The notes under the pieces: model-generated
What the model was told of the DNA's origin: nothing
What the model saw: only the letters and a program-made list of their open reading frames with translations
The model's database searches: none
DNA from: Neorhizobium sp. NCHU2750
GTDB taxonomy: Bacteria > Pseudomonadota > Alphaproteobacteria > Rhizobiales > Rhizobiaceae
Length of the DNA: 64,000 bases
Assembly: GCF_003597675.1 (NCBI RefSeq)
Contig: NZ_CP030827.1
Location: 2,418,001 to 2,482,000, forward strand
Direction: 5' to 3'
Program-made: the position numbers and the translations under genes
Part shown: positions 34,519 through 42,081 of the stretch, one piece after another
Layout: the number at the start of each line of letters is the position of its first letter
How positions within the stretch are numbered: the first letter of the stretch is position 1

Positions 34519-34967
34519 TGACAATGAATTTTAAGAACGCAGTCTTTTGCGCCGAAAACGCCAAAATCGACATGGAAATCGAACACCCGATCTATGGTTG
34601 GATTCCGTTCACCGCCGATCCGAACGATGTTGAACAGCATGGGCGCGACCTATACGCCGCTGCATTGGCGTCTGCCCTGCCCTATGTTGCGCCGGTCTAC
34701 ACGCCCGAACAGCGCCGCTCGATGATGCCAGCCCTGTCCGCCCGTCAATTCTGGATGGCGGCTGCGAACATCGACATCGATAAGGATGTGATCATCGACG
34801 CGATCAAAGCTGAGATGCCGGACTCGGTCGATCGGAAAATGATGATTGCCGAATTGGAGAGCGGATCGTTTGAGCGGCTGAACCCGACGATTATCGATGT
34901 CATGCAGTTGATGGAAATTCCTGCCGAACAGGTCGATGACCTTTGGGTTTGGGCGACGGGCATTTAA
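34518..34967 (+). CDS. Fibre-associated (assembly) protein (149 aa)
   Basis: ATG 34518 overlaps the fibre stop; GAGGA upstream. It has IYGWIPFTADPNDVEQHGRD followed by the helical SARQFWMAAANIDIDKDVII, and ends with DDLWVWATGI. The pattern (a small protein right after the fibre, with Tyr/Trp-rich start and ARQFW segment) is that of phage tail fibre assembly chaperones or phage-tail-type XkdW proteins. Last gene of the plus-strand late operon; its 3' end overlaps the convergent gene by 4 bp. Confidence 0.65.
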   Translation: MTMNFKNAVFCAENAKIDMEIEHPIYGWIPFTADPNDVEQHGRDLYAAALASALPYVAPVYTPEQRRSMMPALSARQFWMAAANIDIDKDVIIDAIKAEMPDSVDRKMMIAELESGSFERLNPTIIDVMQLMEIPAEQVDDLWVWATGI

Positions 34968-35698
34968 GACAGTGTTGATGTCTTCCGGTACGTGGGAAGT
35001 GTGTGGAACGGTTCGATGAATTTTCCTCCGTGAGAATAGAAAGCGAATCCCGTCGTCCATTCTGAGCCAAACACGTCGTGATAATCGATCCTTCCGCAGG
35101 CTAGGCATACCTTGCCCGACGGTGGGAAGTTGAGAGTAAATGACCGAATTACCTCACTGCCCGAATTTGGTTCAACTCGGACATGCCTTGTTGCATGATC
35201 ACCACTCCCGATACCGTCGAATGCTTTCATATTGACTTTTGCCAGCAAACGAACGTTTGTCGTGATTGCATTTTCCGGAACAGCTTCCAGTTCTATCGAT
35301 GCTTTGAATGATGTGACAGGGGTTTGCCCCATATTGATAAACTCAACGATTATCGCACCTCCATCATCCGAAAACCTCACGCGGACAGCTTCGACGTAGG
35401 CTCTAACAGCCGCTTCTCCAAGCTCCCGATTATCCTTGATCGCTTTGTTCGTTTGCCGGAGTGACCAAAGCAGCCCTCCTAAAGCGAACACGCTCATCAC
35501 CACACTGGCGGCGGTCGCGTAGAACATGGGCTCCGCCCATTCCGCGACATCCTGTTGGGCCTTTAAATCGGCTTCTTGCCTTTGCTCGTCTCTTGCAGCC
35601 TTTAAGTCGATCGATGTCGGGTCATAAACTGCCGCGAGAACGGGCGGAGCGGCTAACAATCCAAACAAAACTACCACCCACCACCGTGACGGACGCAT
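34964..35698 (-). CDS. Two-helix membrane protein, moron candidate
   Basis: 244 aa from ATG 35698 (AAGGA upstream, within the end of the previous gene); a TTG at 35722 is less likely. An N-terminal hydrophobic segment (WWVVVLFGLLAAPPVLAAVY, residues 6-25) is either signal or anchor. A second helix follows (MFYATAASVVMSVFALGGLL, about 58-77), then a soluble beta-rich domain (about 100-240) with GRIDYHDVFGSEW. Transcribed against the late operon together with 35703-36026, typical of a lysogenic-conversion pair. Family common in phages but function unknown; superinfection exclusion is possible. Confidence 0.7.
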   Translation of the reverse strand: MRPSRWWVVVLFGLLAAPPVLAAVYDPTSIDLKAARDEQRQEADLKAQQDVAEWAEPMFYATAASVVMSVFALGGLLWSLRQTNKAIKDNRELGEAAVRAYVEAVRVRFSDDGGAIIVEFINMGQTPVTSFKASIELEAVPENAITTNVRLLAKVNMKAFDGIGSGDHATRHVRVEPNSGSEVIRSFTLNFPPSGKVCLACGRIDYHDVFGSEWTTGFAFYSHGGKFIEPFHTLPTYRKTSTLS

Positions 35699-35702
35699 TC
35701 GA

Positions 35703-36026
35703 TTAAGGTTCCTTGGATTCAAGACTCATCAACAGGCGCAGCTTCGCCAGATAGGCTTTCATGTTTGCATCTGACGAAGTCGGAATCGTTGCATCGTTAT
35801 AGAAATAGATACGGTCCCCATCTCCAACACCGTGAATATCGAGCTTTTTGCGCTTGGCTGGACCCAGACCAGTCAAGAACATCTTATGTTTAGCGTCATT
35901 CCACTCTGAATGCTCTTTTGTGACGGTGCCTAACGTTTTGTACTTGCGGTTGAAGAATGTCCAAGAGCCATCTGGATTTTTTGCCATTCCGTATGGGAAC
36001 ATCGCCTGCCGTACATTCGGTGTCAT
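35703..36026 (-). CDS. Hypothetical moron protein (107 aa)
   Basis: ATG 36026 five bases after GAGGGGTG. Basic, with aromatic-rich start (FPYGMAKNPDGSWTFFNRKY) and HGVGDGDRIYFYNDA. The composition recalls small phage proteins that carry a single DNA- or cell-surface-binding beta fold, but no family is recognised. Its stop is 4 bp before the start of the membrane protein gene, so they form one operon. Confidence 0.6.
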   Translation of the reverse strand: MTPNVRQAMFPYGMAKNPDGSWTFFNRKYKTLGTVTKEHSEWNDAKHKMFLTGLGPAKRKKLDIHGVGDGDRIYFYNDATIPTSSDANMKAYLAKLRLLMSLESKEP

Positions 36027-36105
36027 ACATCACCCCTCGAATTCGGTTTTTATGCCGATATCGAACGTCGGAAAACCGTCTTCTGCAAGGAACATTGTCA
36101 GAAAT

Positions 36106-36132
36106 GACAGTGGAAAACTGTCCGTTTTTTTT
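36106..36132 (+). terminator. Intrinsic terminator
   Basis: Perfect GACAGT/ACTGTC stem with a 5-base loop, then CGTTTTTTTT. It would stop rightward transcripts that have run past the fibre genes and antisense through the moron pair. Confidence 0.75.
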
Positions 36133-36220
36133 CAGCGGTCAGATGGCGCAAGGCTTGCCGCGATTTCAGAATACTTCTACTTAGCCTTTCAACTCTCCCT
36201 GCAAACAACGAGAGGTTAAT

Positions 36221-36445
36221 ATGCGCATCGCTAAACTAATTGAGACGACTACAGGCTATCAGGTTCGGCTTGATGATGGTTCCGTCTATCGTGCGAAACC
36301 AATTCATGGGAACGTCATTGCCTCATGGAAACGCGGCGATACGATCCAGATTGCAGACAGGAGCAATCCGCCATTTCATTTCGAACTCACCAACGTGGAT
36401 CGCGGCGAAAGAATCAATGTCATGCAGTCGAATTATCTACTGTAA
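36221..36445 (+). CDS. Small basic phage protein (74 aa)
   Basis: ATG 36221 with a good GAGAGG. Small beta-rich fold expected (YQVRLDDGSVYRAKPIHGNV, GDTIQIADRSN), resembling OB/SH3-like single-domain proteins by pattern only. First of three consecutive plus-strand genes ending at a terminator (37283). Function unknown. Confidence 0.6.
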   Translation: MRIAKLIETTTGYQVRLDDGSVYRAKPIHGNVIASWKRGDTIQIADRSNPPFHFELTNVDRGERINVMQSNYLL

Positions 36446-36457
36446 TCAGCGACTTAA

Positions 36458-36763
36458 ATGGCACACCAAATCGATCAAATAATCACTTTAATTTTGGAAA
36501 GAAAGCCGTTTATGGACGCTGAGAAGGAGGAATTAATCCTGAGCCTGACGCGTGAAGTTTTGGATTCAACTATCGTTCCCGTTGGTCGAAAATTCGACTT
36601 GGACGACGTGATAGGAGCAGTAATCGAGAGCAACCCGGATTTGTCGGACATCCTAGACCATATATTTGATGAGGAAGGGCAAGCATTTGCTCTGAAATAT
36701 CTCACCGAAAACTTCGAACCGGCACACATCGGTAATCCTACTCGCATATTCAAGCCTTATTGA
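36458..36763 (+). CDS. Small acidic helical protein (101 aa)
   Basis: ATG 36458 with a poor ribosome-binding site, so expression may depend on the gene upstream. Sequence is acidic and helical (MDAEKEELILSLTREVLDST, DILDHIFDEEGQAFALKYL). No motif recognised. Confidence 0.55.
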   Translation: MAHQIDQIITLILERKPFMDAEKEELILSLTREVLDSTIVPVGRKFDLDDVIGAVIESNPDLSDILDHIFDEEGQAFALKYLTENFEPAHIGNPTRIFKPY

Positions 36764-36800
36764 CGACGACCGCCGTCAAAGAATTTTAAGGAACCGACTT

Positions 36801-37262
36801 ATGGCAAACATTATTAATTTCGAAACCGACTTTGGCATCCATATCGACAACGTTGTTCCCAAAATCATGGGTACTCATACCCGTGAAGAGCAGACGTTCG
36901 CTGATCTGACCTATCCGCTTATTGTGGTGCTCGGTGCAGCTAAGCGGGTTATTGAGAGAGGCGGCAAAGATTATTTCTCCCTGAAGTTTGATCACACCCC
37001 CGCAAGAGACGCGCACCACATCCTTTACTTCACCATTACGCTACGCGGTCTTGTCGAAACGCACGAGTTCAGGGTGTTTTGGGTTGGTGGAAACGCGGAC
37101 GTAACGATCTCGGGATTTGAAGACTTCGCTCAACACCTTCAGAACGTTAAGGGCTACCATCACAACGCACAGAACCACACGGTTCAATTCGCTTTTGATG
37201 CCGATCCGAACGATCTCGCTGAGGGCTTCGCAGACGTGCTGTATGACTTCTACAAGGTCTAA
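36801..37262 (+). CDS. Hypothetical phage protein (153 aa)
   Basis: ATG 36801 with AAGGAA upstream. Mixed alpha/beta protein with notable His content in the middle (ARDAHHILYFTITLRGLVET, YHHNAQNHTVQF) and an acidic end. No recognised family. Last gene before a strong terminator. Confidence 0.6.
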   Translation: MANIINFETDFGIHIDNVVPKIMGTHTREEQTFADLTYPLIVVLGAAKRVIERGGKDYFSLKFDHTPARDAHHILYFTITLRGLVETHEFRVFWVGGNADVTISGFEDFAQHLQNVKGYHHNAQNHTVQFAFDADPNDLAEGFADVLYDFYKV

Positions 37263-37282
37263 ATTGGCACTTTAAACGATGA

Positions 37283-37309
37283 AGCCGGGTCATCGCACCC
37301 GGCTCTTTT
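37283..37309 (+). terminator. Intrinsic terminator
   Basis: Perfect AGCCGGGT/ACCCGGCT stem, six-base loop, then CTTTTG. Ends the 36221-37262 gene series. Confidence 0.8.
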
Positions 37310-37367
37310 GTACCTTCTGATACCCATCGCCCCATCACTTCCGCTAATGATGTCAGGGCGGTGGGGC

Positions 37368-38012
37368 TTACGACCCGTCCTTGGGATTATCCACAAATAC
37401 GCTAGCGGCTCGTAACGTAGTTTCTATGTGACGCATCTGTGCTTCTGCGAAAACGAGATATTGCGGCGAGATCGGCTCATCTAGATGGATTTCCGGAACC
37501 TCGTAGACTTGATCGTAGTTCCGGACCGCGACCAATGTGATGATTACAGCCGGATATACGAGGTCGTCTCCCAAATATATCTTCGATACTTCTTGAGACC
37601 CAAGCTTTACGGCTGCGATGTCAAATGCCCCCATCCGAAGCTTCGAGTCCGCTTTGATAGCTCGCGTTGAACCGACGCCGTGCTGGTGAGCATTCCTCGC
37701 TTGATCCATATATTGAAGGAGGGGATCTTTACGTCGAATATGCTTTATCTTGCCGAACCACGGTCGCGAAAGCCTCCCTGTCGCCATCTTTTCAAGCCCA
37801 ACGTAGAAAGCATCCGACCAAAGCAAAAAATCACCCCAAGCTTCTCTTGATCCTGACGGATCGCTCAAAGCCTTCAATATTTCGAGCTTTCTCTTTGCTA
37901 TGGTGGCACGATCGCACGCGTCTTGGTAATGTAATTTATCCAATGTATCCCATCTCCATGCTCGCGTGTCGTGGGAATTGCCTTCGCGTCTTGTCCAATT
38001 TGCGCGCCTCAA
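37368..38012 (-). CDS. HEPN-like protein (RNxxxH motif)
   Basis: 214-aa frame with only a TTG (38012) at its head and no ribosome-binding site there. Predicted all-helical. YMDQARNAHQHGVG near the middle holds RNAHQH, the R-N-x-x-x-H pattern of HEPN ribonucleases. A beta-rich C-terminal stretch follows (YPAVIITLVAVRNYDQVYEV). HEPN proteins are frequent in phage and defence RNases. The first 20 codons overlap, in another frame, the end of a 71-aa ORF (37936-38151) that has a proper ATG; the two may be one gene broken by a frameshift. Confidence 0.6.
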   Translation of the reverse strand: MRRANWTRREGNSHDTRAWRWDTLDKLHYQDACDRATIAKRKLEILKALSDPSGSREAWGDFLLWSDAFYVGLEKMATGRLSRPWFGKIKHIRRKDPLLQYMDQARNAHQHGVGSTRAIKADSKLRMGAFDIAAVKLGSQEVSKIYLGDDLVYPAVIITLVAVRNYDQVYEVPEIHLDEPISPQYLVFAEAQMRHIETTLRAASVFVDNPKDGS

Positions 38013-38151
38013 GCATCAGGCAATCGCGTTGTCTTCTCACGAACGCAGACACGGTAGAATTAATCATTTTAATTTGACGTGGCTTTCGCTCTTCAACAAT
38101 CTTTATCAACTCCGACCAGTTGTCGAGAAGCATAGGAGAGAACAGGGGCAT
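37936..38151 (-). CDS. 71-aa ORF upstream of the HEPN-like gene, possible 5' part
   Basis: ATG 38151 begins MPLFSPMLLDNWSELIKIVE; the sequence is well-behaved and helical (MINSTVSAFVRRQRDCLMLE). It ends at 37936 after overlapping the HEPN-like frame by 77 bp. Either a small protein of its own or the N-terminus of the HEPN-like protein, separated by a one-base shift around 37970-38010. Confidence 0.5.
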   Translation of the reverse strand: MPLFSPMLLDNWSELIKIVEERKPRQIKMINSTVSAFVRRQRDCLMLEARKLDKTRRQFPRHASMEMGYIG

Positions 38152-38253
38152 CGATGGCTGCAAGTTGAACCGGTACGGGCTTCAAGTAGCAGCGTGAGCC
38201 TGCGAATACCATTCGCACATTGATTTCCATTGCTTAACGTCAGGGTGGGTCGA

Positions 38254-39675
38254 TCAGGAATAGCTTCGGATATAGTCGTCCATCGTGATCCACTCGATAT
38301 CAGACCGTGAGTAGACATCGGCGCACATATCGCGAAGGTTTTGCAAGTTCTGTGTCATCGTGGACTCGAAGGCATTGTGGACGACAAAAACAGCCGCCGC
38401 CTTGTTGTTCGCTGCCTGATCGACAAACTCTTTGATCTGATTTGCATAGCCGTTGGTGACATTGAACCGGCTTGCTGAGAAGTCGATAGCCTTATACCGC
38501 ATTGGCTCGCTGAGCGGCGCACATTCGCCAAACTGCATCACCGGCTGACCAGTGGGGTTGGGACCGCCATAGGTGCGCATGGTCCGGAAATTCTGGCGGA
38601 TCACATCATAGATGTCCGTTTTATCTTGACTGATGCTTGTCTGATAAGAACCGTCCATGCCGCCGCGAAGACCAAGGGCAGCATGGAACATGCGCAACTT
38701 TGCGAAAAATGCCGTCTGTCCTTCCTTACCAAGCGCTTGGAACGTCGTGTAATCTTCCGTGCTCCACATTCCCGAACCGATTTGCCAGCCGTGGACATCC
38801 TGCAAGGTGCGAAGTTGAGTGACCGAAAGACGGTTTGGGGCGCCAACTTCAACAGATGGTGCACCGGGAAACACGACGCCCGGAAAGCCGTATCGAGACA
38901 TGATCTCGGCAGCGCCCGTGAACGCGTCCAATCGGCTATCATCGAACGTGAAAATCACAGCACCCTTGGTGCGTGGATTGGGTACGAATTCAACATCACC
39001 AACTTCACACTGAAGCGTCCCGCCGACTTGTAGATTGACGGTGGCATAGGTGACGGCGGTTGGGACGCAGCCTGCACCAGCTTGAGTAATGCCTTTCAAG
39101 CCGTCATTGGCGATCGTGGCATTGAAACCGGGTACTGCAAAACATTGCCACGGACCCCATTCGTCAGCGCCACGCGGTACGATTTGACCACGTGAAAAGT
39201 AGTGGTTGAATTCGGTGTAATCGGAACTTGGCGATGCGGGTGAGCCGGATGAATGAAGCCTGATGTTTACCGTTCCGCTGCCATTGAAGAAGTTTGGTCC
39301 AGCACGAAACCAGACACGGACGGAACCCTTTGTCACATCGACGGCAGGCATAACACCCGAAGCTCCACCGACATTCGACCGGATAAGCTCGCTGACGTTG
39401 CCGCTGTAGCGAAGAGCGGAAGTACCATAGATGCTGTCGCTATTAGTATTGTCCGCGATCCGTGTCGATGAGCCGATCAAACCAGCCTTCGTCCGACCAA
39501 GGAAAAGTTTTTTGATGCCCTTCGGATAAGGGTAATGCTGATTCCAGGTACCGCCGATCAGCGGTGCAACAGCGTCCGACTTACCTGCCGTCTGCCATTC
39601 CGTAGTCGGCAAACCGTAATCGCGAAGCATGGTGGCGAGATCATCACCAGAGAGAATGTTATCAGTGGTCGCCAT
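38254..39675 (-). CDS. Tailspike/fibre with NodB-like polysaccharide deacetylase domain
   Basis: 473 aa from ATG 39675 (GAGGG upstream). The first 40 residues contain NILSGDDLATMLRDYGLPTT, then a beta-sandwich region (about 95-215) with FFNGSGTVNIRLHSSG. The C-terminal part (about 235-470) is a polysaccharide deacetylase domain: AVIFTFDDSRLDAF has the metal-binding T-F-D-D, GFPGVVFPG follows, and VFVVHNAF carries a His near the end. Such domains on phage spikes remove acetyl groups from capsular or exopolysaccharide. The classic second motif HxxxH is not obvious, so activity is uncertain. Transcribed opposite to the main tail fibre. Confidence 0.75.
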   Translation of the reverse strand: MATTDNILSGDDLATMLRDYGLPTTEWQTAGKSDAVAPLIGGTWNQHYPYPKGIKKLFLGRTKAGLIGSSTRIADNTNSDSIYGTSALRYSGNVSELIRSNVGGASGVMPAVDVTKGSVRVWFRAGPNFFNGSGTVNIRLHSSGSPASPSSDYTEFNHYFSRGQIVPRGADEWGPWQCFAVPGFNATIANDGLKGITQAGAGCVPTAVTYATVNLQVGGTLQCEVGDVEFVPNPRTKGAVIFTFDDSRLDAFTGAAEIMSRYGFPGVVFPGAPSVEVGAPNRLSVTQLRTLQDVHGWQIGSGMWSTEDYTTFQALGKEGQTAFFAKLRMFHAALGLRGGMDGSYQTSISQDKTDIYDVIRQNFRTMRTYGGPNPTGQPVMQFGECAPLSEPMRYKAIDFSASRFNVTNGYANQIKEFVDQAANNKAAAVFVVHNAFESTMTQNLQNLRDMCADVYSRSDIEWITMDDYIRSYS

Positions 39676-39824
39676 TATACTGCCCTCAACCAGAGTGATC
39701 CGTCCGGTTTCATCCAAGGCGTACCGTCGTTTTTAAGCCATGCGTTTGAAGGGATTGCTTGCCCCCCACCGCCCTTGATCAGGGCATTGCTGTCGAAGCC
39801 GAATGAGAATGAAAATTGCATCAT
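39675..39824 (-). CDS. Small 49-aa protein before the deacetylase spike
   Basis: Starts MMQFSFSFGFDSNALIKGGG at 39824, overlapping the preceding stop, and its TAA overlaps the ATG of the spike (TAATG). The end reads LKNDGTPWMKPDGSLWLRAV, a repeated (D/N)G(T/S)xW(M/L)(K/R) pattern typical of very short phage fibre-tip or linker proteins. The tight overlaps on both sides argue strongly for real translation. Function unknown. Confidence 0.7.
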   Translation of the reverse strand: MMQFSFSFGFDSNALIKGGGGQAIPSNAWLKNDGTPWMKPDGSLWLRAV

Positions 39825-40108
39825 GCCGCTGTCGTCACCTTGACGCGGACGCCAGAAGCGATCCGGAACGGCATGAACGTCCCTGCCTTCACCCGAACAC
39901 GCGGGTTCTTGGTCGTATCGGGATCGACGCCATTCGCGAAGGCGACGTAGATGTCGCTCGTGCCCACGGCATGGACGATGCAGTAACTTTTGTTCGCGGA
40001 TGCGAAGGTATAGATGCCGTTCGTGTCGAGTTCGGCAGACTGAAAATCGGAACTAAGAACAAGCCCATCGCCTGTTACATTGCCGAAAACGAGTTGTGCG
40101 ATTGCCAA
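39821..40108 (-). CDS. Small structural protein of the deacetylase-spike operon (95 aa)
   Basis: Starts MAIAQLVFGNVTGDGLVLSS. Beta-rich with Val/Thr/Gly (YTFASANKSYCIVHAVG, VRVKAGTFMPFRIASGVRVK), similar in style to phage fibre-head or decoration proteins. Overlaps the 49-aa gene by 4 bp. First gene of a three-gene minus-strand cluster. A near-match promoter element lies 30 bp upstream. Confidence 0.65.
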   Translation of the reverse strand: MAIAQLVFGNVTGDGLVLSSDFQSAELDTNGIYTFASANKSYCIVHAVGTSDIYVAFANGVDPDTTKNPRVRVKAGTFMPFRIASGVRVKVTTAA

Positions 40109-40138
40109 GGAAAATAGCTCCGTAGTGTGGTTTATGAG

Positions 40139-40146
40139 CTATTTAG
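40139..40146 (-). promoter_or_regulatory. CTAAATAG, near match to the prophage element
   Basis: One base from CTAWATAC, on the minus strand, 30 bp before the ATG at 40108, the same distance as the exact copies. Confidence 0.4.
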
Positions 40147-40254
40147 ACAAACCCCGAGTGCAGCCCGGAAAGCACACCGCTGCTATTTTATCGGGAGGGA
40201 GGAACAACGACTACACTTTTAAGTTATTGCTGCATTGCAACAAGGATCGCCGCC

Positions 40255-40566
40255 ATGATGACCGACGACGAACTTTTTAGTGCATGCTTCGAAGAAGGTC
40301 GGCGCGCTGGTCGCATCGGTCTTCCTATCACTACCAATCCTTATCTCGATCAAGAGACGATAGAAATTGCAGCTTGGGTTGAGGGCTTCGCGTCAGTAGA
40401 CACCGCCGCTTTGATCCCTTCTGAGCGCGCCCACATCTTCCACGAAGGACAGACGGCGGCGACTAACGGACAACTGGCGTCAACCTGCCCTTATCTCGAA
40501 GAAGAAAACCCGCGACGGATGGAAATTTGGCTCATGGGCTACGCGCCGCACGTCGAGGAACATTGA
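40255..40566 (+). CDS. Protein with two RMF-like repeats (103 aa)
   Basis: Two tandem units of about 36 residues: CFEEGRRAGRIG..NPYLDQ..AAWVEGF and IFHEGQTAATNG..CPYLEE..IWLMGY. Each follows the ribosome modulation factor layout (GxxA-G-(C/N)PY-W-GW/GF), in which a basic 55-residue protein binds 70S ribosomes and drives 100S dimers. Unlike RMF this protein is acidic and doubled. Related short units are common in alphaproteobacteria and phages with unknown roles. It stands alone and converges with the endolysin gene, whose stop is 9 bp away. Confidence 0.65.
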   Translation: MMTDDELFSACFEEGRRAGRIGLPITTNPYLDQETIEIAAWVEGFASVDTAALIPSERAHIFHEGQTAATNGQLASTCPYLEEENPRRMEIWLMGYAPHVEEH

Positions 40567-40574
40567 CGTTCCGC

Positions 40575-41045
40575 TTACCGCACCGCCGACTTGAACAGAT
40601 CGAACTCAGCTTGACGGCGAACGGTCAGTCCACGCAATGCGGTCAATTCGCCGTTCACCCGTGCTTTGTTCCATTGCAGCCATGACGCTTCGATGTCCTT
40701 CAAGGAAGCCTTCGCATTGATCCGCTTTAGCAGTGTAGATGATGCCAGCGCCCCTGCCCCCAAATTGTATGCGAACGACACGAGCGCGCCGAATTGATCA
40801 TCGGTAACAGGGACTTTGACCAGCTTGGAAACATCGCGTTCGAAGCCAGCTAGATCGTCGCGTAATAGGCGTTCGGCTTCAGCTTTCGTGATGGTCTTGC
40901 GGCGCTGGACATCGGCTTTCGTGACCGTGCGTGTGTGCCCATAGCCAATTGTCGGAATATTCGCTGGACAGTAATAGGCGGTCAATTTCTCGCCTTCCGA
41001 CGATTTGATGATAGCGAGGGCTTTCGGGCTTGTCGTGCTGGGCAT
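40575..41045 (-). CDS. Endolysin, GH24 lysozyme
   Basis: 156 aa without signal peptide, so holin-dependent. Catalytic Glu in IIKSSEGEKLTAYY (about residue 17), followed by IPTIGYGHT with the conserved T-I-G-Y-G-H. Later AFYNLG-like signature SFAYNLGAGALASSTLLKRI and a C-terminal RRQAEFDLF complete the T4/P22-type lysozyme family. Cleaves glycan strands of peptidoglycan at the end of the lytic cycle. AAGGAA lies four bases before ATG 41045. It is separated from the holin candidate by more than 20 kb. Confidence 0.92.
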   Translation of the reverse strand: MPSTTSPKALAIIKSSEGEKLTAYYCPANIPTIGYGHTRTVTKADVQRRKTITKAEAERLLRDDLAGFERDVSKLVKVPVTDDQFGALVSFAYNLGAGALASSTLLKRINAKASLKDIEASWLQWNKARVNGELTALRGLTVRRQAEFDLFKSAVR

Positions 41046-41095
41046 TTCCTTTCTGAAATCTCGTTATAAATCAATTACTTGATTCATTCTGTGGG

Positions 41096-41123
41096 TTGAC
41101 TATTTCGTCAGGCTTGATATAAT
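41096..41123 (+). promoter_or_regulatory. Near-consensus sigma70 promoter without an obvious gene
   Basis: TTGACT, 16 bp, TATAAT on the plus strand. Downstream are a 10-codon ORF (MKLRFDGEAI, about 41194) and nested hairpins GCTTCG/CGAAGC and GATGGC/GCCATC, then antisense sequence to the genes at 41271-42051. Probably drives a small or antisense RNA. Confidence 0.55.
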
Positions 41124-41270
41124 CAGGGTAACCGGTAGGAAATATAGTAGTAGAGTAGTTGTTGTAATTATCACTGCTATTAACGTTCCTGATATGAAGC
41201 TTCGCTTCGATGGCGAAGCCATCTGATCATTATATTTATCCAGCCATTGCCCAAATGAAGAAGGCCCCGA

Positions 41271-41438
41271 TCAAGGAGCCTTATCTTCCATCGCTTTCAG
41301 TGCTGATTTTAGCGCTTCATTGCGCTCCCGAATATCCGCCAATGTCTTGCGATATTCATCATCCCAAGCGTCGATCATTGCCATCCGATAAGCGATCGGC
41401 ATGTCTTCGAATTCCTGATAATCCTGTTCAAATTCCAT
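41271..41438 (-). CDS. Small acidic helical protein (55 aa)
   Basis: ATG 41438 preceded by AAAGGAG. Sequence is acidic and coiled-coil-like (MEFEQDYQEFEDMPIAYRMA, EYRKTLADIRERNEALKSAL). Its stop lies inside a minus-strand hairpin (AAGGC/GCCTT, 41258-41282) followed by CTTCATTT, a probable terminator. Co-transcribed with the GIY-YIG gene upstream. Function unknown. Confidence 0.6.
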   Translation of the reverse strand: MEFEQDYQEFEDMPIAYRMAMIDAWDDEYRKTLADIRERNEALKSALKAMEDKAP

Positions 41439-41451
41439 CGTCGTATCTCCT

Positions 41452-42051
41452 TTATTCCGCCGAAAATCCAAAGCCGATCGAAGCCCATGTCTGACCGATC
41501 ACCGACTCGTCGTGATGCTTCTGCAAATAGGCTGACTTACTCCATGCATGACGATTGATCCGACGTTCCGCCGATTTACATGTCCTCCACACGCCGAATT
41601 GGCTCATCGTTCCTTCGCTCATATCAGCGGCGGTATAGCTTGAGTCAAAGCTGCCGAATGGTGTGATGAACGTTCCGATCCGTCTCATTTGCTGACCAGT
41701 CCAGCGTTTGCGCTGTCTGTCCGCCAGCTCTTCGGAATACGGGCGAATTCCGCCACCACCAGTACGATGATTGTAGTCAGGCTTCATCGCGTCGATATAG
41801 GACTTTTCGACTTCAGCCAGTTCGTCAAATTCGCAGTATTCCAGAACGCGGAAATCAACGGCTGAATTGCCGCTGTTCGACATCTGGAAATCGATCAGCA
41901 ATTCAGTGCAATTGTGAGTGCCAATGTGCAGTTCGCGATAGTGATTATATCGGCGTTTTTTTAGGTTTCTCGACGCACCAATATAGGTTTTACCGCTCTC
42001 GATATGAGTGACGATATAGACGCCAGTATTCTGTTCAGTATTCGTGGTCAT
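41452..42051 (-). CDS. GIY-YIG homing endonuclease-like protein
   Basis: 199 aa. GVYIVTHIESGKTYIGASRN (residues about 10-29) is a full GIY-YIG core; RRYNHYRELH supplies the following Arg and His, and the Glu at VEKSYIDAMKPDYN completes the nuclease layout. The C-terminal part (GTFITPFGSFDSSYTAAD) is the module that many phage homing endonucleases use to bind DNA. Likely a free-standing homing gene. A CTAAATAC element lies 30 bp before its ATG. Confidence 0.8.
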   Translation of the reverse strand: MTTNTEQNTGVYIVTHIESGKTYIGASRNLKKRRYNHYRELHIGTHNCTELLIDFQMSNSGNSAVDFRVLEYCEFDELAEVEKSYIDAMKPDYNHRTGGGGIRPYSEELADRQRKRWTGQQMRRIGTFITPFGSFDSSYTAADMSEGTMSQFGVWRTCKSAERRINRHAWSKSAYLQKHHDESVIGQTWASIGFGFSAE

Positions 42052-42081
42052 TGATGGGTTCTCCTGTTTATCAATTCAAAA

